Position numbers and translations under genes: made by a program
Assembly (NCBI RefSeq): GCF_000003815.2
Contig: NC_049986.1
Coordinates: 11,113,827-11,177,826, forward strand
Length of the DNA stretch: 64,000 bases
Reading direction: 5' to 3'
DNA from: Branchiostoma floridae
Lineage: Eukaryota > Chordata > Leptocardii > Amphioxiformes > Branchiostomatidae
Shown: piece after piece, positions 1 to 9,599 of the stretch
Position numbering within the stretch: position 1 is the first letter of the stretch
How the letters are laid out: each line of letters begins with the position of its first letter
Notes under the pieces: model-generated
The model's input: the letters and a program-made list of their open reading frames with translations, nothing else
Databases searched by the model: none
What the model was told of the DNA's origin: nothing

Positions 1-140
1 CGGGAACACTGCTATATACGGGATCATGAGACCCCGCTTATGAATATTAATTAGCTTGTGGCCTCCTCTTCGCTGATTGGCTAGATCTTTGATTCAATAA
101 CTCTCCGGCTGACGCGCACAGGTGTGGCTCTGTGCGGGGT
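1..140. other. Left edge, no gene seen
   Basis: AT-rich unique-looking sequence with no convincing exon. It contains a short 'cgctgattggct' stretch that recurs near 9392, beside another decayed repeat array, so it is probably the edge of the same repeat class. Confidence 0.4.
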
Positions 141-189
141 CACGGAAGGTCACGTCAGGAGGCCAAAAGAAAACAAATTTCCCCTCAGA

Positions 190-1110
190 AAAGTGCCAAA
201 ATTAATCATTTTAAAGTTGTTTATGTCAAAAATTTTACTTGAATCTTGTTACCAAGTATCTAATGCCTATGTATACCAAATTTCAGGTCATTTAATTGTA
301 ATACCAGGGTACAGGAGCCAAAAGTGTCCTTTTTTGGTCAAAAATTGGCCAAAAATCGGAAAAATAAGCACTTTGTTGCACTGTACACCAAAAGTGTTAT
401 TGAATTTATATGAAGGGATTATCAAGGCACATCTGTGTCAAATTTCAGCTCATTCGGTTGCAATACCAAGGTAGAGGAGCCAAAAGTGTCCTTTTTCGGT
501 CAAAAATTGGTAAAAAAAATCGCAAAAATAAGCACTTTGTTGTACTGTACACCAAAAGTGTTATTGAATTTATATTGGGGCATTATCAGGGCACATCTCT
601 GTCAAATTTCAGCTCATTTGGTTGTAATACCAGGGTACAGGGGCCAAAAGTGTCCTTTTTTGGTCAAAAATTGGTAAAAAAATCGCAAAAATAAGCATTT
701 TGTTGTACTGTACACCAAAAGTGTTATCGAATTTATATGAGGGCATTATCAAGGCACATCTCTGTCAAATTTCAGCTCATTTGGTTGTAATACCAGGGTA
801 CAGGGGCCAAAATATACAGTTTTGGTCTAAAATTGACCAAAAAATCTCAATAAAATCATTTTAGAGGCAGATATGAAAAAACTGAGAAAAAAGCATCAAG
901 GTATTGGCCCATTCTACCCCTGTGTCAAATTTCAGGTCATTCGGTCCAGGAACGGCGGAGATGAATCACTTTGAAGATTTGACAGGAGAAAGAAAGAAAG
1001 AAGGAAAGAAAGAAACATTACGAATACAATATATTTCACCATACTATGTATGGCTGAAATATAATTACGAATACAATATATTTCACCATACTATGTATGG
1101 CTGAAATATA
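190..1110 (+). repeat. Tandem ~163-bp repeat array with hairpin terminus (copy 1)
   Basis: Units recur with the marker 'caccaaaagtgttattgaa' near 386, 550 and 713, a period of about 163 bp. Each unit also carries 'aaatttcagctcattcggtt', 'gtacaggagccaaaagtgtcc' and 'ttggtcaaaaattgg'-like phrases. The array ends in 'tttgacaggagaaagaaag', then a twice-repeated palindromic segment at 1021-1110 (arms 'atatttcaccatac' and 'gtatggctgaaatat'). The same internal phrases, GA-rich tail and hairpin close a second array at 9600-11330, so this is one dispersed element and not a local satellite. No protein is encoded; open frames here are by-products of the repeat. It may be a non-autonomous transposon with an internally amplified segment, but I do not recognise the family. 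Confidence 0.8.
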
Positions 1111-1328
1111 ATAAAGCTGCTCTGTAGTTTGCAATATTGCATACATACTTTTGTACTGGGTTTGTAGGGAAATGTTCGGGTCAACCAAAGTTTACTTTCG
1201 GATCATGTGACATTAGCCTTGACTCGCGCAGGCGTATTCTTCATTTCGTGCTACGTGTTCAGATCAGTGAACAGTTAGCAGCCTTGGTTCCACGTGCACC
1301 TGTTTGTTCCGTGTCCTTAGACGTGATC

Positions 1329-4022
1329 ATGGCGGTACCCGCTAATCCACTGAGGGGTATTGTCGTGAACAGTTGGTGGCCTGTTGTCTTGGGTTTGATT
1401 GTACTCAGTGTCATGGTTTACGATGTTTTCCTTCGTAACCAACATGCCAATCTTCTGAATTTCTCGTTGACAAACACGTCAGGGGAATCCCCCGACAAAT
1501 CTTTTGAAGGTTGCCAGGTGTCACACCTTGGAGAGGAACGCTGCTGGGCAGGCATGTGCGAAGGTTGGACATTACAATTTGCTTAAACATTCCGATTGTT
1601 GGAACTTAAAAGTTCATTCGTTACAGATAGGTAGTAAAGAACGTTATGTCGTATATTTAATGCGACTAACATATACAAACGTTACCTCCGAGAGACAAAA
1701 ATGAAAAAAATTTACTGTTGACTTGCATGCCCAAACTACCTTTATTTGAGGACTAATGCACAAAACATGTTGGTTAACACTGAGCGGCATATAACGTTGT
1801 GAACAGGAGTATGTATGCCAGCATAGTTTTGCGCAGTGTCAAAGGTGGCATAACTTTTGGTGGATGCATGATCGGGAAGCAAAGATAGCCATATGGCGTG
1901 GCGTGACGTATTATGTGAAGCTCCATTCCAGTTTGCACGTATCTTATGAACCTTAGTAAACCGTTTCTTACTCGCTTACTACATTCATTCATTCCATTCA
2001 TCAAGACCTGCACAAGGCTAGAAAAGACGCCAGTGACTACTTTGAGTCCCAAGTCAAGATGAAAGTTCAGCGCCACCTCCCGATAGACAACGGAACTTTG
2101 TACAACCAGCTACAGAGTATGAAGGCTGAGGCACTCTACCGATTCCGGAGTCAGATTGGAATCAAAGATGTCACTGGATACTTTTGGAATGATCTGGAGG
2201 TTTGTGTTAGTAGTTATTCGCGAAATTATTAAGTGTGAATTGATGGCCCTCTTTAGATTAAGGTTTGTTAACATATATGGCATGGCTTGCTTAACATTGA
2301 AACAATAAAAAACCACTGAAAATATATCAAGCTGGCCCATTCTTCATGTAAAGCCAAATAAAAAGTTGTCCTAATATGGCCCCCCCCGGACCTCCCCTGT
2401 ATTAACGTAGTTTCTAGTAGCCGGGTACCATCCGGGTAGTATTTGGCTCCTATGTTCGCTTCAGCTAAACACAAAGAAGCGACTGTATATAGTGTATAAT
2501 GAATGTCAGAGCTAGAGGCGACTGTATATAGTATATAGTATATAATGAACGCCGGAGCAAATTACTTTCCAGATGATACCCAGGCTAAGTAATTAGGCCA
2601 CATGGATGACATTCACCCGCGCATCAATATCGGCCGTTTTCAACCATATTGTAAATCGTACAAAGCAGATATATTTTAAAACATATACACTAATGTCATA
2701 GAATGGCAACGTCAAAGTCAAATAAGAAAATGTGAAAGAAAAAAAAAATTGAAGAATATAAAGTTCGGTATTCCATTTTGTGTGTTTATTTTATTGGCAT
2801 GGCAAAAAACTTCCTGACCACTCTTTTTTTTAAATATTATTATCATTCGCACGCTCGCATCAGTTTTGGGGTTTCCAAAGGATGTCATCCATATAATAAA
2901 ATCAACATGTCATTAATAAGTTCTGTACTCTGTTTCCAACAGGTTGATATGGGGAAGCTGATCTCGTCTTTGTTAAAACTCAATCAGAGAAAAGCCAAGG
3001 AAAACAGTAGGGCTAGAAGGATACATCATCACTTAATCCAAACAGAAAAGAAACAAGAGCGAGAAGCTTTCAAGAATGACAAAGAAATACTTGAACAGTC
3101 CGTAAGGGAGCTAGAGCAGAAGAAGTATGAGGAAGAGAAGAGATGGAAACTGGAGAGAGAGCGCACACAGAGGGCAAACAGGAGGGCTGAAAGGATACTT
3201 CATCAGTTAGTAGAAACAAAAAACAAACTGAAACAAGAACGAGAAGCTTTCAAACATGACAAGGAAGTTCTTGAAACGTCCGTAAAGGAGCTAGAGCAGA
3301 AGAAGTATGAGGAAGAGAAGAGACGGCAACTGGATAGGGAGCGTTCACGGAGGGCGAACAGTAGGGCTAGAACGATACATCATCAATTAGTCGAAACAGA
3401 AAATAAACAAGAACGAGAAGCTTTCAAGCATGACAAAGAAATATTTGAACAGTCCGTAAGGGAGCTAGAGAATGAGGAAGAGAACAGACGGAAACTGGAG
3501 AGAGAGCGCACACAGAGGGCGAACAGTAGGGCTGAAAGAATACACCATCAAGTAGAGTTAACTGTAAATGAAACAATTTTACTATCAAAGTTCTTAACTG
3601 ACAATGCCAACATCAGAACTTCTGCACCGTGGCGGTGGAAACTGGATCACGACAAAAACCGTATCCCTCCGGACATCACAGTTGAAGCTTGTGAATACAC
3701 ACACTGCTACAACCATCAAAACAACGACTCTAAAAACAGCGTAATACCGATAATACCAATAAAAGGGCCAGTGCTAGTTGTCATGAAGGGGGAAGAAAAG
3801 TACATGGCAAAGGTGGTCAATAATACTGTGGCTTGTGCTTGTGTCAGGCCAAATGCTTTGAGACTACGAAAAGAGGTAAACGACCGCGGTTTAAGGACCG
3901 CACCCCCCCCTTCCCGGGGCGAAATCGCTAGTGATATCGCCCCCCCCCCCCGGGGGGCGAAATCGCTAGGGTTTTCGCCCCCCTTACCCTCTTGGGGCGA
4001 AATCGCCAGGGATTTCCAGTGA
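1329..4022 (+). CDS. Predicted membrane-anchored coiled-coil protein with C-terminal IL-17-like domain
   Basis: Exons: 1329-1509, 2006-2199 and 2943-4022 (or to a donor GAG|gtaaac at 3875). All junctions are GT-AG and in frame. An alternative junction CAG|gtgtca at 1517 to acag|GCT at 2017 is also in frame. The model gives 484 residues. Exon 1 (residues 1-60) has a hydrophobic helix at about 15-35 with no obvious cleavage site, then N-glycosylation sequons at N44 and N49, suggesting a type II anchor. Exon 2 (about 61-125) is helical and resembles the C-terminal helical region of guanylate-binding proteins. Exon 3 carries about 3.5 charged coiled-coil repeats of 58-60 residues (core EREAFKHDKE, ELEQKKYEEEKR). 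At about 350-429 (3615-3854) lies an IL-17 fold signature: APW, DxDKNRIP, EACEYTHC (C-x4-C), NSVIPI and VACACVRP (C-x-C). IL-17s are normally short secreted ligands with a signal peptide, so this architecture is atypical. The tail after 3876 reads through a GC-rich repeat, so splicing at 3875 to an unseen exon is likely. The IL-17 call is strong; the anchor is inferred. Confidence 0.72.
2596..2912. mobile_element. Harbinger-type MITE, copy 1 (in intron 2 of the IL-17-like gene)
   Basis: Left end 'ggccacatggatgacat' is preceded by TTA (2593-2595). The right end 'gatgtcatccatataa...aacatgtca' is followed by TTA (2913-2915). The ends are inverted copies of the family with further members at 32260, 34521, 42121 and 61964. 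The 3-bp TWA target duplication is the hallmark of PIF/Harbinger transposition. There is no coding capacity. The right end lies 30 bp upstream of the exon 3 acceptor. Confidence 0.75.
3054..3554 (+). repeat. In-frame coiled-coil codon repeats (180 bp, 174 bp, partial)
   Basis: Direct repeats begin at 3054, 3234 and 3408 with 'caaga(a/g)cgagaagctttcaa', giving units of 180 and 174 bp plus a partial third. A further partial unit ('agtagggctagaaggatacatcatc') lies upstream at 3007-3031. All unit lengths are multiples of three, so expansion keeps the frame. Each unit encodes a heptad-like Glu/Lys/Arg-rich helix, which would lengthen the stalk before the IL-17-like domain. Confidence 0.85.
3885..4018. 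repeat. G-run / GCGAAATCGC palindromic repeat cluster A
   Basis: Several copies of a unit 'ggggcgaaatcgctag' and its complement are separated by runs of up to 10 C. The cluster directly follows the putative exon-3 donor of the IL-17-like gene and supplies the proline/arginine-rich artefactual tail of the open frame. A second cluster is at 6068-6190. Confidence 0.75.
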
Positions 4023-5690
4023 TTTGCATCCTTCTAGTGATTTGCATCTCCCATAAACCTATAAGGTACATTACTTTTGCTTCGTACAAATCACATCATA
4101 CCTCCATTAAATATTTTTAGCTCTTGCAGATTTATAGTGTCATCTAGTCTCATCTAGTGTCATCTAGTCTCATTCAAATGAAGCTGTAATTGACACGTTT
4201 AAGTTAACACGTCTGCAGATACTTTCGTTTAGCTGCATTTTATGATGACATTTTGTCCTGAATTAAGAAAATGACTTGCGCATTTGCACAATCTATACAT
4301 AGTGGTGCACAATTAATTTGCACATTGCACTTTAGAATTTTTGTACTTTGACATTAATTATGCAAATCAGAATCTCATTTTCATAATCATTATCTGATAT
4401 GTTTCACCTTCCATAACCTTTAAATTACATAGATTACGTGTATTAAAGTCACAACATGGAAAAACTAGAATTACATATTCGTCTCCTGAATCATGCACAT
4501 TATGTGCTAATTTGCATTTTTGCATGTCATTTCGTAAAGCCCGTGCCACTTATCCCTTATATCATGGTATGTGAAGGTAAAAAGAAAAAAGGGAAGTTCT
4601 GTTTCAGTGACACAAGCAGATTACATACATGTATCTGTAATTATCACATGTTGTTATCTATGAAAAATAATTAGTTATGAAATATATTTGAGAATGAAAT
4701 CATTTCGTCAGCCAACAATGACGTCCATTGACGTGATATAAGTATAGGATCCATTATGCTATTTTGGTCGACAGACTAACCAACAAACACAGGTACAGAA
4801 CCATTGTGCAAAATATTCTGTATACCATACGTTCTATTCCGCATCATTTTTACAAGATGATAAGTATAAAAGTTACTGTACAAGTATTATATAAGGTTTA
4901 CAAATAATCTTAAAGATAATGGATACAAACATTTAATACTAGGTTTGCTCCGAGAATGATGCAAATATCCTCAATTTGGGCTCAAAGAGGAAAGTGTTAA
5001 CCCCCTACGCTACGTTCAATATCTTTACTTCATGTCTGAGACCCTAATCACCACACTGCACTGTGCAGTTTTGCTCGAATCTACGACTGCATTGTTCCTA
5101 TTGTTACCTTCGCCAAGAAGTTTCACTTTATATTTTGGGTAGCGTTTCGAATTCTGTGTGTATTTGTGGAAAAGCGCCATCACTCAAGACCGCCTGCATT
5201 TTGTGCCTCCTAGCGGCTTGTTATTGCAGCGGAACTTCCGATATGGATATCTCGAGTTATGGACGTGCTGTTGTCATGCTTTTTAATTTTTAGCGTTAGA
5301 TAGCACATGGGGCCGACAGCAAGTGGTGTATGTTTGGGTCCCCTAGCAGCTTGTTACCTTCCGCAGGAAGGCTATATTTTTTGAACTGCAGGGCTGGTTT
5401 AGTACTAGTGTGAGACTGTCAAAACTGTTAGTTTTGAACAGCACAATTTGTTTCAACTCATAGACAGGTGTGTATACCTCTGTGCTGATTGGCAAATATT
5501 TACCAGTTTTGTTACAACTCAGCAACATGTGTGTTGATATGCATATGTTAATATACGTTCGTGATGTTAATAAAAGTCACCACAAATTCACAACAAAAAT
5601 GTATCTGTTCTATTTCAATGCAAAGTGTGCTTGCACCCAACCAGGTAGGATCGGCTTCACAGGTACTGTATCTCATCTTAACATACTAAG
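4023..5690. other. Non-coding, decayed repeats
   Basis: AT-rich with many 'tttgcat'/'attatgcaaat' phrases (4270-4560) and a fragment 'ttaccttcgccaagaagttt' (5105-5124) with 'ttaccttccgcaggaagg' near 5353. These resemble the outer part of the hairpin/CA element seen at 7.0-7.8 and 13.0-13.8 kb. The short open frames lack splice-site support or recognisable protein. Confidence 0.45.
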
Positions 5691-5699
5691 GTGTCACGT

Positions 5700-5990
5700 A
5701 TATATAGATACCAGGTAACACACTATATACGTTACATCCAAGTACCATATTGTTCCTGGTAGCTCGATTAATATGCAGTAACAAGCTGCAAGTTAAGTAT
5801 CTTAAGGCTATGTAAAAAAGTAGGTAAATATATACAAAAGTATATATACATATATCTATAAGTATATATCTATAAGTATATATATACAAAAGTATATATA
5901 TTTCCCTTGTAAACCCTATATATATAAGTATATATATACAAAATTATATATATACAAAAGTATATATATATATATATATACAAAAGTAGG
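5700..5990. repeat. AT-rich microsatellite (tatatacaaaagtatata)n
   Basis: Irregular repeats of 'tatatatacaaaag' and 'tatctataag' from about 5820 to 5985. It is low-complexity DNA with no coding value. Confidence 0.85.
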
Positions 5991-6067
5991 TAACAAGACA
6001 GTGCTAATCATTATCACAGCAATAGGATTAAGATTCAACCGAACACTCTAGAAAACGGGAAGGATAT

Positions 6068-6190
6068 CCCTAGGGGGGGCGAAAACGCTGGGATTGGGGG
6101 GGGGGGCGAAAACACCAGAGGGGGGCGAAAACGCTAGCGATCTCGCCCCCCGGGGGGGCGAGATCGCGGGGGGGGGCGAGATCGCTGTCA
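6068..6190. repeat. G-run / GCGAAAACGC palindromic repeat cluster B
   Basis: At least six units of 'gggggcgaaaacgct' or 'gggggcgagatcgc' type. The centre (6137-6167) is a near-perfect 31-bp palindrome, 'gcgatctcgcccccc' facing its complement. Poly-G runs reach 10. It is the same family as the cluster at 3885-4018. Confidence 0.75.
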
Positions 6191-6990
6191 CACCGGTACC
6201 CACCCCTAACCGCAGCTATCGAACACGCCGCGCACCGGCAGAATGAAATGTAATACCCCAAAAGTATCGAAATGTGTGCAGGAATAGGCCACTACGTAAT
6301 TGCATGAAATGTATCAAGTCAATGTTAAGTGTCTGTCTGGATATTATTCTTGATTTTGTTTATTCAAGTTTATTTGCCTGAACAAGCCAGTTTTACCTTA
6401 TCTGGCAATATCCTTGCCAAACATTGATATGATTCTATGTTATGTTCGAGTTACGTCAAGTCGACAACACACACGGTTCGTCGTATGCCAGCACTAGTCT
6501 TTTGATTCAACTGTTTTTACAAGGTTGCGTGCTCACGCGATAATTTGTGAACAAAAGCATACCGTCGACAGAGAGAATACTAGTTGCATTTTCTCAGACA
6601 GGCCGACTGTAGTACGCATATGTGGTAACGTTTATGTGAGGATAAACTTCGGATGATGTGTTACGTTAACTGGCATATAATGCAGAAGTGAGCCATGTTC
6701 GTTTTCATCCACAGTACTGAATAGGAACCCAAGTTCATGTATAGAGCTGTTGACTGAATGAAACACGGATTGGTGTATAGTTAACCGATTTTTTTTAATC
6801 AACAAGAAAATGTGAGCACAAAAAACATACGATAACTAGGGTTCCAGCAACTTCCAGGACCCCATATCTTCGCCAAATGATCCTAACCTTTCTTTACAAC
6901 TGCTGTGTTGTGTTATCAATTATTCTGTTCTCATTTGCATAAATTATATCAGTTGATCATCTCCTCCAACAGACAACAGACGCACACAAT
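6191..6990. other. Intergenic, nothing recognised
   Basis: Unique AT-rich sequence. No exon with paired splice sites, no RNA gene and no repeat that I can match elsewhere in the window. Confidence 0.4.
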
Positions 6991-7746
6991 CTATGTTAAG
7001 AAAGAAGGCTGCTTTTATTGCATTTTCTGATAATTTATATCATAATTACATAACACTACTGTACATAACTTTCAAATGCTACATGTAAGAAGTTTGTAAT
7101 TTACCACAATGGAATTATAGCATTTTCTTATTATGCAAATTAGGTCTTTATTTTGCATAATATATATATCAATCAATATCATTCTCGGTTAAAAATGTCA
7201 CATGTTGTAATGGTCCCATAATGGAGCGGGTTTACAACATTTCCTAATTAATAATGCGAATTAGATACCAATTTGCATAATCAATATGTCATTATATGAA
7301 GCATCACTTCAGCTATCAACATAGCAAAAATCATAACAATCCGTTAACCCCTTCTTGAGTTATTCCCTTCTAAAGTCTGACACTAAACCTGCCCTGCAGT
7401 TTCAACACAAGCCGCTAGGGGGCTCAAATCTACGCCACTCACTCTCGGCATCAAGAGCTGTCTATCACTCAAAAACCATAGCCACAGCATGTTCAGAACT
7501 TGAGATATCAATATCAACGTTTCAAACTATCTGCCACCAAAAAGTAAAGACTATAGCACATCCAGATCAAAGGATTAAAAAAAACGAATTTCAGTGCAGT
7601 ACCAAGGTCACATACCAGGGGCCCCAAAATTGACCTTGACCTTTGTCTTCCCAACACCTACCCACATACCAAATATCATGGCAATCCGTCCAGAGGTTCT
7701 TTAGTTATGCTGACCACAAATACCCGGAAAAACAAACAAACACACA

Positions 7747-7811
<65 letters not shown>

Positions 7812-7840
7812 GACTATATCTCCATTTTTTCATGGAGATA
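6990..7840 (-). mobile_element. Hairpin + CA-microsatellite dispersed element, copy in minus orientation
   Basis: Ends at a hairpin (7817-7840, arms 'tatctcca' and 'tggagata') next to a (CA)n tract at 7741-7810. Read on the minus strand, hairpin, (TG)n, 'gatatttggtatgtgggtag', 'gacaaaggtcaaggtcaatt', 'ctggatgtgctatagtc' and then 'aattatgcaaat'-type DNA match 13006-13770 in the same order. It is non-coding. The family is unknown to me; a fixed hairpin end beside a simple repeat is reminiscent of some non-autonomous elements. Confidence 0.65.
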
Positions 7841-8570
7841 AATATAATCACGGGTACGTTGGTTGCTATGAAGACTAATCTCAGAGGAAAAGTGAATTCA
7901 TTTGGAATAATTTCGTGGATTCACATGGAGGCGGGTTTTGTAAGACCACCAAAATCCAAGCCCGATTTGACTTCTGTCTCAGCTAAGACATCTCGCGCTG
8001 CCGCAGTGTATGTAAATGAGATGAAATGAAGACAACCTTCATCTCATGCGTCAGAGTACCAGACCTAACACAAAAGGTTACCTGTTTACATGGGCTACCC
8101 AAGTACCTTACCATTGCAAACTCGCGGTGCGTGAACAGTAATCAAACAACTCTTTTGAACTTTAGACGTCGCTTGGACAAAGCATGGTAGTGTCCGTGAC
8201 TATTACTAGGGTACGCTCAAACACTGGTCTGTTCAGTCTTGCGTCGGGATCAAATAGCAGGACTTTCAGGACTACACTTGCAACAACAGGTGTACTTTTT
8301 AGATTCGCGGATCTGACTTGGAACACAATACTTGGCTAAAGAACGGGAACCGTACAATCTTTCCTTGCAATCTGAGGTATGTGTGAAACAAGTTTATTCC
8401 TAACTAGATTCGTACATGGTCTGTTCCATAAGCCATATTTGAAACTTTGTAATTACAATTTTATCGCGTCTTACCAGAACTTCGTGTTTCTGTTGTGTTT
8501 TCATGTCTAGAGGTTCATCATTATCGGCTTGTCTTGAGTCAGGAAAATACTTACGAAATGAATACAAACT
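7841..8570. other. Intergenic, nothing recognised
   Basis: The open frame from 7643 is created by the CA tract. Downstream to 8570 I see no exon or known repeat. Confidence 0.4.
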
Positions 8571-9380
8571 AGAAAGGCCGACATTTGCTTGAGAGCAAAT
8601 ACAGCATATTTCAGCCATCTCCCTCCCCATGCAACAATAGACTATTTCAAAATCACCCATTTGAAAAATCACTTTTACTAATGACGGTTTAACCAAAGAA
8701 TGAATCTTACAAAATTCCCCCGTTCAAGAATGGACTCCAGTGCACCCTATGTGAATTTACACAATAGACCAGTCCAGAAATACTCCCACTGAAACCTTGG
8801 CCTTTTGAATAAGAAACCAAATCCAAAATTGAATTTAGCAAAATAAAGGTCCCAGTGCATGAAAAGGTATAATAGACCAGTCTAAAAACACTTCCACTAA
8901 AAATTGAATTTTGAATCATCACCCGTCCAAACTGAATTTGAAAAAATCCCCCTTCCGTGTGCAAAAAATGGACTCTTCCATGTAAAGTAGAGCAGTCCAA
9001 AAATACATCCGCTAAAATAGGACTTTGACATAATCACTGAAGTCCCAAAAATGGATTTAAAAAAAAAGCCAATGGATTTTTAAAAAATCCCCCCTCCATG
9101 CAAGAATGGACTCTTCCAGCACACCCATTTAAAATTGCAAATTAGACCAGTCCAAAAATAACCCTACTGAAAGACTTTGACAAACTAGAAGTCGCCAAAG
9201 TCCAAAATATGAATTTAACCCCCCCCCCCCCCTCCGTGCGAGAATAGACTCTTCCAGCACACCTTCTGTAAAACTGCAAAACAGACCTGTCCAAAAATAC
9301 ACCCACTGAAAGACTTCACCAGTCCGAGGATGAATTTAAAAAAAAGGAACCCCTCCGTGTAAGAATGGACTCTTCCAGAT
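8571..9380. repeat. Decayed tandem array (~107-152 bp units)
   Basis: The marker 'ccagtccaaaaatac' recurs near 8771, 8878, 8994, 9146 and 9287, each linked to 'aagaatggactcttcca' and 'gaatttaaaaaaa'. The array begins with 'actagaaaggccgacatttgc' at 8570, and the same phrase with about 20 more bp recurs at 10206. This shows the array and the following 160-bp array belong to one composite repeat. Confidence 0.7.
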
Positions 9381-9599
9381 AACACCGGACTCGCTGATTG
9401 GCTGTCACACCCCCCCCTCTTTAGGATAAGTGATTCAGGCTAAGTGATTGGTTACCTATCTAATTAGATTAAATAGACATATATGCCAATAGGTGCAATC
9501 TGCAGCTGAAAATAGGTGCAATCTGGCTATTGGAAAATGACAAAAAAATCCCCAAATATATCATTTTGACGTAGTCTATGACAAAAATTATACATGTGT

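Noticed and set aside
124..694. Three overlapping open frames (80-116 codons)
   Set aside because: They lie in the 163-bp tandem repeat and shift frame between units; no protein signature.
7643..8029. Open frame with a poly(Thr-His) run
   Set aside because: Produced by the (CA)n microsatellite.
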